DNA of 64,000 nucleotides. It comes from Mortierella sp. BCC40632 (taxonomy: Eukaryota; Mortierellomycota; Mortierellomycetes; Mortierellales; Mortierellaceae). The notes beneath the pieces were generated by a model, which had not been told where the DNA came from, did not search any database, and saw nothing but the letters and a program-made list of their open reading frames with translations. The stretch covers positions 2,987,501 through 3,051,500 of the forward strand of contig WAEK01000003.1 in the NCBI GenBank assembly GCA_011634665.1. The letters are read 5' to 3'. Every line of letters starts with the position of its first letter. The first letter of the stretch is position 1. The position numbers were made by a program, and so were the translations under genes. Below are positions 11,247 through 23,425 of the stretch, in pieces.

Positions 11247-11442
11247 GTCCGCTGGGGGGGAGGGGAGTAAGAGAAGAGGACAAACTACTATTTTTTTTTT
11301 TTTCCACTACCCAGGATCAATATCACAACAGACTACTTTTTTTTTTTTTATATTTCGTTCCTTCTGATTCCATCTCTCTTCTTTCTCTCCATCTTCTCAT
11401 CCTTCATCCACTCCCTCTCTCTACACCCTCTCTCCATCCCAC

Positions 11443-12722
11443 ATGGCTGAAGCGCTCGTCGCCCTCTTCCAGAACATTGGCCTCGCTGAGGCAAAGGCCA
11501 AGGAGACGGCCAAGAACAAGAACTTGGCCCCTACTCTCGAAAAGGCCATCCATGCCGCCGGTTACCAGGACACCCCCTGTGAAAAGAGCACTGGCGCGCT
11601 TCTCTATGGTCTGGCCTCAACTATCACCCCCGGTGCCCAGCCCCATCTCGAATACATTGCCAAGGCCATCCGCGATGGGTAAAAAAAAAAAAACAACGAA
11701 CAATTGGCTCTGTTCTTTATTTAATCTTCTGGCAGTACACAGCATGGGAGATCAGATCATGTCCCCAATGCGTCTCGGAAAAAAAAAAAAAAGCTAATCC
11801 CAAAAGCGCGTCTGTCATTTACATATTCTTTATGATACGAATAGCAAGCTCACAACATCAGATCAGGTAGCCGGTATGTTTCCATCCAACCTCGTTAAAA
11901 CGCTTCATCGGTTCAAGGAATCGATTCATCAGGATTCCAGCGATGCATGATCACAGTGGGAGGGGGGCTATGATTATTGTTACTATTATTGTTATCACTG
12001 ACGCTAACCAACCTTTCTTTGTTCTTTGCGCGCGTTCGTTCTTTTTTTCTTTGGACAGCTGCTATCAAGTTTGTGAATGACAAGAAGGATATTGACGAAG
12101 CCAAGTTTGACGAGGAATGCGGTGTCGGTATGTGGCATCCATTTTTTTTTTTTTTTTTTTTTATATTCTTTTTACGGTGGACCAACAAAAAGAAAGAGAG
12201 TTCGAGATGAAAAGATGGATTCTTTGACAGGCACATTCCGGAAACTGACACGACCTCTACTTTTCTTTTCTCTCTCTCTCTCTCGCTCTTCCCCAGGCGT
12301 TGTTGTGACCAAGGAGGATGTGGTCAAGGCTGTCGATGAATACACAGAAACTGTCAAGGAGAGGCTAGTCAAGGATCGTTACAAATTCTTTGGTGCCTTC
12401 TTTGGCGGCGCCAAGAGCGTTCCTAGCCTGAGATGGGCCAATGGCGGTGACATCAAGGAGGTTGTTGACGCCAAGATGCTCGAAGTGCTCGGCCCTAAGG
12501 ATGAGCGCGACGTGGTGGTCAAGAAGGTGAGTCTACTTGGGATAGACACTGGGAAGGAAGGGAATGGTGGCGACCATCTGCTTAAAAGAATATAGACTCT
12601 TACGCGTACATGGACTGAGCAAGACCTGGCTTCAACTCGGATCACGCGGGCGGGCAAAAGGATGTTGATGGAACAACAAAAATTCATCATTCCCTATCTC
12701 GACCACAGAAGAAGAGGCGCTT

Positions 12723-12756
<34 letters not shown>

Positions 12757-14830
12757 TCCCCTGCATTTGTCCCCCATACCCCTGTGCTCATCATGCACAT
12801 CCACATGAATTCTATCTTTTCAATGTCAATAGAAAAAGGAGCCCAAGGTCGAGGCCAAGGAGGAAAAGAAGACCGAAGAGGCTGCGTCCGTGCTCAAGGT
12901 CCCTGATATGTTCTTTGAGGGCGAGCTTGCCAAGTTGCACCGTCCTGGTGGCAACCCCCAGATCAAGCCCGAGTTGATGGAGGAACACTTGAAGGCCACC
13001 GGCGGCAAGTACGTGACCCGTTTCCCACCAGAGCCCAACGGTTTCCTCCATATTGGACACGCCAAGGCCATCAACATCAACTTTGGAATGGCCAAGGCCC
13101 ACAACGGTGTCTGCAACCTTCGTTACGACGACACCAACCCCGAGGCTGAGGAGGAGAGATATTTTGAATCAATCCTCGAGATTGTCAAGTGGCTCGGATT
13201 CACGCCCAGCGAGGTGACCTATTCTTCGACTCATTTCCAGCGCCTCTACGACCTTGCTGTTGAACTTATCAAGAAGGACAAGGCTTATATTTGCCACGTA
13301 GGTTCCTCTGACTTGATCTCGTCTGTTCCTTTTTGGGGTCAATTGCTGTCTAGGATGATCGAATGGCTTTACCAACAGACTTTTTTGTTTTATTTTTCTT
13401 GTTCTTTCGGGACACGGGATCATATCGACCATTAGTGCACAGGCGAGGAAATCCAGAAGCATCGTGGAGGACCAGAGCGTGGACCCCGTACTGCCTGTGT
13501 TCACCGCAACAGACCTATTTCAGAATCTTTGGAGCTCTTTGAAAAGATGAAGAATGGAGGCTTTGAGGAGGGCGAGGCGATTTTGCGTATGAAGATGGAT
13601 CTTGAAAACGGCAACCCTCAGTTCTGGGATTTGGTCGCATACAGAGTGTTGAAGACCGACCACCACCGGACAGGCTCGGACTGGATCATTTACCCCACCT
13701 ACGACTACACGCATTGCTTGGTCGACTCTTTTGAGAACATTACTCACTCGCTCTGCACGGTCGAGTTCCAGCAGTCTCGTGCCTCGTACTACTGGCTGTG
13801 CGATGCTCTTGAGGTCTACAAGCCCGTCCAGTGGGAGTATGGTCGCTTGAACGTTGCCAACACCATCTTGTCCAAGCGCAAGATTGCCGAGTTGGTCAAC
13901 AAGGGCCACGTCTTTGACTGGGATGATCCTAGACTTTACACATTGCCTGCCATCCGCCGTCGTGGTGTTCCTCCTCAGGCTATCAACAACTTTGTTCACA
14001 CCCTCGGAGTGACCAAGGCCGATACGGTGATCGAGGTCGCCAAGTTGGATGCTTTCATTCGTGACTATTTGAACGAGACGGCACCCCGTCTGATGGGTGT
14101 CTTTAACCCTATCAAGGTTGTGATCGAGAACTTGCCTGTAGACTATGAAGAGATGTTGACGGTTCCCAACAAGCCCAGAGATCCTTCAATGGGTGAGCAC
14201 CAGATCCCCTTCACTCGCGTGGTCTACATTGATGGCTCTGACTTTAGGGAGGTGGACGACAAGGACTTTTTCCGTTTGGCACCCAACAAGACCGTTGGTT
14301 TGTTGAACGTCCCCTGCCCCATCACCTGCACAGAGGTCATCAAGGATCCCGCTACGGGCAAGGTGGTCGAGTTGAAGGCCCGGTATGAGAACACGCCTGG
14401 ATTCAAGAAGCCCAAGACTTATATCCAGTGGGTGGCCGAGTCGCCCAAGCGTGGTTCGCCTGTTCGTTTGGATGAGGTCCGATTGTTTGAGCGTCTTTTC
14501 CTTCATGCCAACCCTCAGGACAAGAGGGAGGTTCCTGGAGGATATTTGAGTGACATCAACCCCGATAGTTTGACGGTTGAGAATGGAGTGTTGATCGAGG
14601 TTGGATTGTGGGATTTGATGGACCGCTGGGTTCGAGAGAGTGAGAGCAAGACAGATTTTGAGGCGATGCGTTTCCAGATGACACGTGTCGGATACTTTTG
14701 TGTGGACAAGGAGTCGGTGTTGGGAGATCTTTCCAAGGGTAAGAGTACAGCCTCGATCAAGGAGTCTGTCAAGAAGATTGTCCTGAACCGGACTGTCCCA
14801 TTGCAGGTCAGCAGTACTCTTAAGAAGTAA
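11443..14830 (+). CDS. GLN4: Cytosolic glutaminyl-tRNA synthetase
   Basis: Six exons: 11443-11678, 11845-11873, 12059-12127, 12297-12526, 12833-13297, 13436-14830. All are GT-AG and in phase, giving 807 residues, close to yeast Gln4 (about 809). Residues 1-188 form the eukaryote-specific N-terminal tRNA-binding region; a Lys/Glu linker follows. The class I catalytic core shows [16 protein letters not shown] (HIGH motif at 261-264) and ILSKRKI near 487, the GlnRS form of KMSKS. The glutamine/ATP-pocket stretch [15 protein letters not shown] is intact. The C-terminal beta-barrel anticodon domain follows to the stop. The enzyme charges tRNA-Gln with glutamine in the cytosol. The second exon is only 29 bases. 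The gene is convergent with the F-box gene, whose stop lies about 325 bases away. Confidence 0.96.
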
Positions 14831-15113
14831 GATCATCTTTTTCCTCTCTTTTTCATTTTCTTTTTTTTTCCTTCTTCTTCTTTGGTGGTGGTGGATATTT
14901 GGATGTTTGTAAAAAGTAGAGCTCCTGTGTTGACGAGCCAAAGATTAAAAATAAACAAAAAAAAACAAACAAAAATAATAATAAAAAAAAAATAGATAAA
15001 CCATCTTTTTTGTATTTGTTAGAGATCGTCGGGTTTCAAGGAAGTTTATTGGAGCTATCAAGATGATAGAGAGTGGAGAGAGTGGAGAGAGAGAGAGAAA
15101 GATTTTAAAAAAA

Positions 15114-15155
<42 letters not shown>
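14831..15155. other. Convergent intergenic spacer with (GA)n
   Basis: The spacer lies between two convergent stop codons. It is A/T-rich at the left (A-runs 14957-14992), with a (GA)n tract of about 36 bases at 15119-15154 abutting the F-box stop. It presumably carries both 3' ends; no gene was seen. Confidence 0.6.
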
Positions 15156-15156
<1 letters not shown>

Positions 15157-18100
15157 CACTCATGATAGGTCCAAGCATTGGGACCAACACTGGTTCGCAA
15201 TCGACTCAATTCAGCATTGGCGGTGTTGCCACCCCATCGAAGAGATTCCAGAGCCAAAAACTCGATGGTTGCAATACACAACTTTTGCCAATCCCCTTGC
15301 TCGACCAGTCCACCATCACTGTTTGACAGGTTGGAAGAGGATGAAGAAGAAGAATAATCGATACAATCATGTCGCCACTCTCCTTCTTGCCATGTACCCT
15401 TGTTCCACGGACTTCCCTTCCGAAGCAAGGACATGATGGTGGGTGGTGCGCGTTGAGAACGGTTCTCTTCTTGAAAGAGACCACAGGCCATATGACACAA
15501 TCCCAATAATTCTTGTTTGATCATCGTGTCCTGACGCATCCGTTCCTCAATCCTGTACCGTCGTTGAACCAAAGGATCATCGTCAAATGTGTTTTGGTTC
15601 TCTTGTTCTTCCTCCTCCTCATTGTCACTATCATCGTCGTAGTCGTCGTCATTGAAGTCATCGTCACTGCTGTCTTCTAAATAACCCATTCCCGTGTAAG
15701 CGCAATCTTCGTCCTCGAACCTTTCCTTGAACCGTGAAGAAAAACTCTTTGACCTCATCGACCTTGTTGTTGTAGTGGTGGCGGTGGTGGTTGATGTGGT
15801 TGTCGGTTTAAACGAGATTACCGTTGGCGTTGTCATCTTGGCCTTGGAAGCCAAGTTCAAGGTCTCGTTCGCGACAGTAGAATCGATTGAAGAACGACAG
15901 AACCGAAGTTGTTCTGTTGGACCACAATATTCAATCGTCCGTCGATTCAAAGGTCGTTCAGGTGGAGAACCAAAAGCAAGACTCCAAAGATCAAGTCCCG
16001 ACACCGCTTGAAGTCGTCTTGTCCATTGACGAAGACCCAACCGGAAAGAGACTGGGAAAAGTCCTCCTCCTACTCCTCCTCCTCCCGAGGCATACCGTGT
16101 TGTGTAAATCAAAGAATGACCTTTACAACAAAATGGGTAATCTTCGGTTGCACAAGAAGATGTTGCAGTTTTGATACTGGGGTGAGTGTTGATGGTATTG
16201 GTGGTGTTGGTGGTGGTCAGCACAGGAGTACAAGCGACAGAAGGGGAAGGAGAGCAAGTACGTTTCTTGAACCATTCTTCTCTGGACAGGGCTGTGTCCT
16301 GACAACAAACTGCGCCTCGTTGGAGTCGAGGTCGAGCTCGAGCAGAGGAAGAAGAAGAAGAAGAAGAAGAAGAAGAAGAAGAAGAAGAAAGGGTTGAACT
16401 TGTTGAATAAACACCTGTACCCTTTCCAGTCACTTTTTTGGTCAAAGGAGTACTACCACCGGTCAAAGAAGGTTTTTCCCGATTCTCAAAATGAAGTCGT
16501 TGAATCCGGTTATAGAGAGAAATCAAGTCACTCATACATCGATGCCACAACATGATTTGAAAATAACTGCATACAGCCAATTCTTTTGGAGGTGCAATCG
16601 TTTTGGATCGTGTACTCTCGACAGTACCGTTCATACCACCTGCCGTGGTATTGGGCTGCGTAGTCTGCGTAGTCGTCGTTGTTGTTGTTGTCGTTGTTGT
16701 CGTCGTCGTTGTTGTTGTTGTTGTTGTTGCCGTTGCTGCTGCTGCAGCCGCCGCCGCTGCCGCTGCCGTTGCCGTGGTCGTTGTGGCGTCGGCTCCGGTG
16801 GGGCTCATTACTCGTCCACTGTCCATCTGGGCTGGAGTGACCAAAGTCAAGAAAGGTCCCGTCTCAACCGTAAACCTTGTCAGAATCTCTGCATGTGTCT
16901 TTGGATCAATGGTACCGTACGTCAAAATGGCTCTCTTACAAATATCCTCCACCTCAGCAGCAATGTATCTTGCACAATTGATGATGGCCCGACGATGGTT
17001 CAGTCGAACAATGTTGGGATCAAAGAGAAGGTCGATCATGGATTGAACTCGGTTAAGAGGGAGTGGCCAGGCCATAGTTCTTTCTTTGGTCATTCCTTGA
17101 ATGGCCGTTGCCATACTGTCGGTGATCATACTGAGTGGTGACAAGGGTGAGAGCAACGAGGTTCCTTCCGAAGACATCAATGAAGAGGAGGAAGAGGAAG
17201 GAGAGGGGGGAAGAGAAGAGGAGGAGGAAGTGGTTCTATAGGCATCTGGTTCTACCTGTGTCAACTCCCGGTCCAATTCATTCATCAAACCCCCTTCCGA
17301 GGTCGAGACCTCTTCTTCTTGGGTTGAAGGTGGTTCAAACAAAGTATCTTCGGCCATGGTCGAGACTAGACATTCTGCCTGAGCCTTCCAGTACGTACTC
17401 CTGCTCTGGACATCCTCCTGTTGGGATCGACGTTGGATCATGGTGGCCGCTCCTGAGGCGATGGAGAAGGAGGAAGCACGGAGGGTCATTGCTCTGTACT
17501 CTGTCATTGGCTTTGGGACAACCTTGGATTCCAAACAAGACAATTCCTCAGTCAAGGCAAGAGAAGAAGCAGAAGCTGCCAAGACAGTCGAGATCTTTGC
17601 AGGATCTCGCATCGTGTCCGCATGTTCCTGATGCAAGATCCGAACGGCTCCATATTCGAACCGTTGGCTCTGGTTCATGAAGCGGCTCGTATGGAGTTGC
17701 ATTGCACGCGAGACTTGACAAAGCGTCCAAAGGTCGCCTGGGGTAAGGTATTGCAAGAGTATCACAAAGATATCCCATGGTAGATCGAGGGGTGAGAAGC
17801 AAGAGACAAAATAAGGGATTCGCTTTCGTCGTAAGGGGCCATTCATCGGAGGCATTCGAGTCTTGGTCGTCGTCCCTTTTGTTGCTATCATTGATGTGGC
17901 CGTCGTGGTCGTCATCATTGTTCGTGGTGTTGTCATCAAGTGTCCTGCGACGGTCGCCTGTACATGGATCTGGGCTGGAGATTGGGTTGGGACTAGACTC
18001 GGCGCTAAGTCTTCCAGAGGGTCGTCCTGTGGTCGACTCGGGCCTGGTTGAGTCTGGTTCTGCGCACAAGCCCAAGGACTGTTTGTCGGCGTCGTCATCG

Positions 18101-18395
18101 TTGTTGTTGTTGTTGTTGTTGTTGTTGTCGCCGATTTGGCGGAGGAGGCCGAGTAATGAAGCATGGTGGCCGCGCTGACCGTGGGTGAATACAAAGTAGC
18201 TCTCGCAGATCTTTGTTTCAACGACTCGACGGCCGGTGTATGAGAAAAAAGCAACAAGGAGGACCGAGTGGGAGCCTCGGCAGGATGTCCTGTGCTAAGG
18301 ATTGAATGAACCATTTGTTTGTGAAGATCAACCATATCGAGAGTGTTGTTTGAAATAGGGTTTTTGGAAGGGTGGACAGACTTTGGCTGGTGTTG

Positions 18396-18427
<32 letters not shown>

Positions 18428-18707
18428 GGTGGTGTGAGCGTGGGTGTGGATGTTGACGATGATGGTGGTGATGATGATGTTGGTGGGAAAGACGCTGTTG
18501 TTGTGAGTATGTTGACCGACAATCTGGATTGGAGGATGAGGCAGTGAACGAGGAGGAGGAAGAGGAAGAAGAGAAAGAGGAAGAAGAGGAAGAGGAAGAG
18601 GAAAAAGAAGAGAGTAGGGGGAAGCAGTGACAACAACTGCAGGTTGAGGGATGATGGTCAAGGAGAAGTAGGCGAGAGAGGCTCTTTTGTACTTGACAAA
18701 GCGACAT
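15156..18707 (-). CDS. Large low-complexity F-box protein
   Basis: One uninterrupted exon of 1183 codons plus stop. I chose the ATG at 18707 (MSLCQVQKSLSRLLLL) rather than 18899, because the extra 64 residues are only translated (GA)n repeat. A start nearer MVDLHKQMV is also possible. Near residues 303-345 the segment LDLPWDIFVILLQYLTPGDL matches the F-box pattern, suggesting a Skp1-binding subunit of an SCF ubiquitin ligase. No WD40 or leucine-rich repeats are visible downstream. The rest is disordered-looking: His/Gln runs (~75-115), several Thr runs including about 20 Thr near 656-681, Ser runs, and an acidic block near 1012-1036. Many runs are direct translations of trinucleotide repeats (AAC/ACA, TCT, GAT). 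The extremely C-terminal part is ordinary sequence ending PNAWTYHE. The target is unknown. Confidence 0.75.
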
Positions 18708-19451
18708 GGAGTGAGAAAGAGAGAGGGGAGAGAGAAAGAGAGAGAAAGAGTGGGGAGAGAGAGAGAAAAGATAGAAAAGAAGAGAGCGAAAAGAAAAGAA
18801 AAAAAGAGAGAGAGAGAGAGGATGAAACGACAAAAGAAAGCGAAAGAGTGAAAGAGAAAAGTGAGAAAACGAGAGAAAGAGAAAAAAAGAAAGAGACACA
18901 GCAGAGGCATGGTATCAAGAAGACCTGAAATTGTTTTATGTTTTCAGGGCAGGATCCTGGCATGCAGAGAGCCTGGAGCAGGGCAGGGCATGAGGTTGAG
19001 AAAGATGAGGGGTGGGGGGGGGGTAGGAAGAGTAGGAGAGAGAGAAAAGAGAGGGGAGAGAAAGAGATTGAGAGAGAGAGAGAGCAGCAATGAGCAGCCA
19101 GATGGTAGCCCCCACGAAAAAAAAAAAAAATGGAAAGCGGGTGTCAAGAGCTCCAGGCTTGACCCGAGACGATCCTGAAGGCCTCGGCGACACGGGCGAG
19201 AATGCAGTAGAGAGGAGGAGTGACCGAGCGACGCGAGAAGCGAAAAGCGCTTTATGTGGTGAAGATGACGGGGCAGAAAAAAAAAGGAGAATAACAAGAA
19301 CAGAGTCGAGAGAAGGGATGGGAGGAAAGCAATGGCCAAAAAAAAAGAGTCAGACCAAGGCTGACGCGGGAAGAGAGATCCAAGGAGAAGGGGGGGGGGG
19401 TGCAGTGGACGTGGATGCAGCACAAGGATCGCAAAAGGAGACGACAAAGGG

Positions 19452-19546
<95 letters not shown>

Positions 19547-21530
19547 AAGGAAGGAAGAAAGAAAGAAAGAAAGCAAAGAAAAAAAAAAAAAAAAGACTCT
19601 GTGCAAGTGAGGATCTCCTCAGCCCAGGGACCCCCGCGGGCACAGACGCATTGCCGCACAAGGCGCACCGAGAGAACCGCCTCCTGTACTCAGATGTGCT
19701 TCTCGTTCTTTCCTTCTCTCTCTCTCTCTCTCTCTTTTTCTTTCTCTCTATTTGTCTTGACCACTCTTTGACAGCTGCTTACCTTGCACTTATGCTCCCC
19801 ATGCCACACACCCTATCAAGGGTCGGTGGACGGACCAGGCCTGCGCAAAAGTTTACCATGCATCCATCCTTTTGACAGACTGGGAAGCAAACCCATTTTA
19901 GGGACAGACCCGACCTGGCCTGGGCACTCTCTCTTTTTTCTTCTTTTTCTTTCTCAGCAGACCGTACGCCTGGTAGCGAGATCAAGCGTATCCATGAGAA
20001 AACTGGCGAGAACTTGGTTACTCCCGAAATACTCTTCCATTATTGGCGGTCCTTGTTCTCCCTCCTCGCTCTTCAACCCTTCCCCCCTTCCTCTTTTTTT
20101 TTTTTTTTTTTTCTTTAAGATTAAACTTTTTTCTTTTTGCTTTTTGATCCACACAAGACAAAACCTCTTGCTCTTGCCTCGATCCCCATTGCGGGCGCCG
20201 CATACTACCCACTCAAAGAGGTGGTCACCATGGCCTAATGGACCCCTGCTGTCTGGGCTGCACTCATTACAAAGACAACTAGGTTGGGAAGCGTACAGAC
20301 AGGACCCTGGACGACCAGACCAAGGGATGGGCAAATGAGGGAATGAACAGGGGATGGGGGACGGGGGGGAGAGAGGGAGAGAGAGAGAGAAGGGATGGGA
20401 GTGGGACTATGCATTGCCTCGGGAAGGGGGAGTTCTGTGCAGCCAAACCACGGACTAGTAGAGTTCGAAGAATGTGGTGGAGCATTTTTTTTTTTTTTTT
20501 TTTATCCTTGCAGGATAGGGTCTGGCTGTGTGGACATTGACATTGGTATATCCATTGGGCCCAGTGGTATTTTTTTTTTTTTAAGGTAGGGCGGGTATTG
20601 GATAAGGCAGGTCAACACTGACATTGCATGGACGAATTGCTCCGTCAAGAATGGGCCAGTCAGGTCTAAAGACTCTGTATTCTATCGGCGCAATAGTACA
20701 GAACCCACCAGGTAGGGGTAATATGGTGTGTGTGGCTGCATGTTCATGTCACTTTTTTTTTTTAATCCCCAAACTGACCGAGGGTGAGGAAGGAGAGAAC
20801 AAAGTGGTGGCGCCAATGCGCGACTCGATTGTTGTCTCGATAAGGAAAGCGATTGACAGTGGCCCCATGGGCTCGGCAAAGACGGATGGTCGCGACGCGT
20901 TTCGTCGTGTGAGAGAGAAAGAAGAGAGAGAGAGAGAAAGGAGAAGTGTGACTTGTCCCGTCACGGGAGAAGGATATGATGCGTGTGGTGACAAATAGCA
21001 GAGTGTTTGCTCCGGTCCGTTCAAGCCATGCAAAGCTAAAAAGGTCAGGGCAGAAGTAGGTAAGAGAGAGAGAGAGAGAGAGAGTAAGAGAGAGTGAAGA
21101 GTGGGAGAGAGTAAGAGTAAGAGAGAGAGAGAGCAGGAACAGGCGAAACCCGTTTATGCGGTAAAAGATTTGCCGCCTGCCCGATGAGTGCAAAGCAAAG
21201 AGACGACGTCTCCGACTGTTGGTCTACAACCACTCTCTCTCACTCTCCTACGGTCTGCGGCTTCCCATTGCCGCCAACTCGTTTTTTTTTTTTGGAGTCT
21301 ATTTCCCGGGTGCAGCAGTCTCTTTGTCTTTCTGTCTCTTCTTCTTCTTCCTCTTCTTCCTCTTTTTCTTCTTCTTCTTCTTCTACTTGCTCTTCTCCTG
21401 CCTATTACTCCCTGCCCTGCTCTTCGACCTCTGATTAATACTGCCATTGCCACAGCCTTCGCCCGACTCTCACACACACACACACTCTCTCTCTCTTTTT
21501 CAACTCCATTTTTCCACTCGCCCACATTTC

Positions 21531-21572
<42 letters not shown>

Positions 21573-21723
21573 ACCTTTTTTTGCTTGCTGCATTCCAACA
21601 GCCCTTTACATATTAAAGCCCTACCTCTCTCTCTCTCCCCATAAAGCCCATCTCCTACTGTACATTTACTTCATTCAACTCGTCCCGCATCGCCCCTCTC
21701 CACACATCGCCACAGTCACCGCC
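18708..21723. other. Long divergent spacer, repeat-rich, with a possible unannotated exon
   Basis: Divergent 5' flanks of the F-box gene and KEI1. It holds (GA)n tracts (18716-18850, 19453-19543, 21064-21135), (CT)n at 21535-21571, T-runs and an A-run at 19578-19594. Coding-like segments without a clear gene occur on the plus strand at about 19962-20080 (reads PGSEIKRIHEKTGENLVTPE) and 20146-20238 (reads SIPIAGAAYYPLKEVVTMA then stop). I could not join them into a credible gene. Confidence 0.45.
19453..19543. repeat. (GA)n microsatellite, about 91 bases
   Basis: A nearly pure GA dinucleotide run, followed by GAAA-type repeats and an A-homopolymer. Its six frames translate as Arg/Glu or Ser/Leu runs that mimic open frames. 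Confidence 0.95.
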
Positions 21724-23342
21724 ATGATTCGCCTTCGCAAATGTCTAGGAGTGATGGAGCTCAAGACGGGTATGTCTCCTCCTTCTCTCTTCTTCTTCTT
21801 CTTCTCTTTCTCTTTCTTTTTCTCTCCCACATACATATACACCAACACACCAACACTCTTACTCCTCCATTTCCCTAGTACTCTACTATCCTCCGGGTGA
21901 AGGAGATAGGAGGGAATGGAGGAGGGAAAAAAGTCTCGACCTTTGACACTACGAACATGACGAACAACAAATGATTGAACCGGATAAAAAAGAGCCAAGC
22001 CTAACCATCGACTCGCTTCATTTTCTGCTCGATCAATCAATCTACCCTTCTTTTCTTTTTTCTTTCTTCTCTTCATACTCTCTCTCTCTCTCTTTCTCGG
22101 TACTTGGATTCGACTACTGAAATGCGATGCGATGCGATGCGATGCGTCTTGGATAGGGGTGACGATCATCACTGTATTTGCCATGTAAGTTGCAGACCAA
22201 AAAAAAAAAAAAAAAAAGCGGCGTATTCCTCGGGAAAGAGGCGTCATACAGATCCCTGCGCAGTGTGTGTGTGCGTGTGTGTGTGTGTGTGTGAATGCGT
22301 TTGGGGTGTGTGTTGTGTGTTGTGTGTGAACTGAAAGTTAAAAAGCATAGGCCTAATTGTCCCCCTTCTCTTTCTCTCTCTCTCTCTCTCTCTGCCCGAC
22401 TTTTATCCGAATGAGAATAGCTCAACAAAGTCTCGGGATTCTTTGGCATCTTTGCGAACGGAGGTTTGGCCAGGGTCATCATGTACCTCTACTCAGTCTT
22501 TGCAACCTTTGCTTTCGCTTGGGGCCTTTATGGCGTGTTGGTGGTAAAGTATACCCGCGAACCCGGGTCGTAAAATGACCGCTTGGGCTTTTTTTTTTTC
22601 ATTACTCCTGCTCTCTTTTCTTCTTTTTTCTATTAATCTCCTGTCCCATGCGGATGGCAGGCGAAGCTTGTAGAAAAAAAAAAAAAAACCTCATGAAACC
22701 CACGTATCGTATATCTGACCACAAGCCTTGACTCCTCGTTCCATCTCTCTTTACATCTAGGATAATACCAAGATCGTTGGACGTTATGCACTTGCCTATG
22801 TCGGCGACTTGATCATCAATGCGGTTCAAACAATTGCTTTGGCAGTAACGTGGTTCATGTCCAGGAACCATCTCCTTGGCGGTGGCGTTCCTCAGGAGGA
22901 TACTCAGGTGGGCGAACCTCCCAAAACGCCTATCAGCGACGAGGTTCGACAGGGTTTCCAATTTGAAGGCGGCATTTCGATCCTTATCTTGCTCAGTCTC
23001 TGGTGTCTTCATGTAAGTTCCAACTGGCTCTGTCCTTTTGTGCCAAGAATGCCCCATTGCTTGGACCACAACCGACCCTCTGCCCCCCCCTCCCCATGTG
23101 TGCATTTAGTGACTCTAATGCGTGTGTGTTTCTGGTTGTTTTTTATTTAGCTCTACTTTGCTCTGGTCGTGTGGTCTTATGCACAGTCGCTTATCCATCG
23201 CTACGACCTTCCATCCAACATGGTTGGAGGCATGGCCAACTCGGGATCTGATGCATCACCCATGATTTATCTTCCAAGGCTTGGCGGCGGTAGACAGGAC
23301 CGAGGAAAGCACACTGTGCTCCAAAACGAGGAGGATGATTAA
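21724..23342 (+). CDS. KEI1: Kei1-type regulatory subunit of inositol phosphorylceramide synthase
   Basis: Exons: 21724-21769, 22157-22184, 22421-22543, 22761-23012, 23151-23342, about 213 residues. The N-terminus KCLGVMELKTG, then VTIITVFAM and LNKVSGFFGIF, followed by MYLYSVFATFAFAWGLYGVL, matches the Kei1 family (Pfam Kei1, formerly DUF1753). Four hydrophobic segments are present, the last being LYFALVVWSYAQSLI. In yeast Kei1 holds the Aur1 catalytic subunit in the Golgi for sphingolipid synthesis; that role is taken from the family. Oddity: the exon 2-exon 3 junction loses one base if spliced strictly GT-AG. The frame needs ATG|CTC, but the donor g of gtaagt and the acceptor g are both consumed. 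An assembly indel, a micro-exon or non-canonical splicing would explain it. Intron 1 ends beside a (ATGCG)5 repeat. Confidence 0.85.
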
Positions 23343-23381
23343 TTTTTTTTTCAGTAGAAAGCAATTGGACCCTGTCGCTCG

Positions 23382-23425
<44 letters not shown>

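Larger units (their letters stand above)
10451..11442. other. Divergent promoter region between the RING-CH gene and GLN4
   Basis: Both neighbours are transcribed away from this segment. It has GA-rich sequence at 10520-10580, a 19-base tandem repeat (listed separately), a TATA-like box near GLN4 and a pyrimidine-rich leader (11281-11440). No gene was found in it. Confidence 0.6.

Noticed and set aside
16491..17141. Plus-strand Cys/Arg- and Val-rich frames opposite the F-box gene
   Set aside because: They are antisense translations of the Thr and Ala codon repeats.
18708..18899. Upstream ATG at 18899 extending the F-box protein by 64 residues
   Set aside because: The added peptide is only Ser/Leu/Phe translation of a (GA)n leader; the ATG at 18707 starts ordinary sequence.
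19090..19875. 261-residue plus-strand frame with long Arg/Glu run
   Set aside because: The run is (GA)n translation and the flanks show no domain or splice structure.
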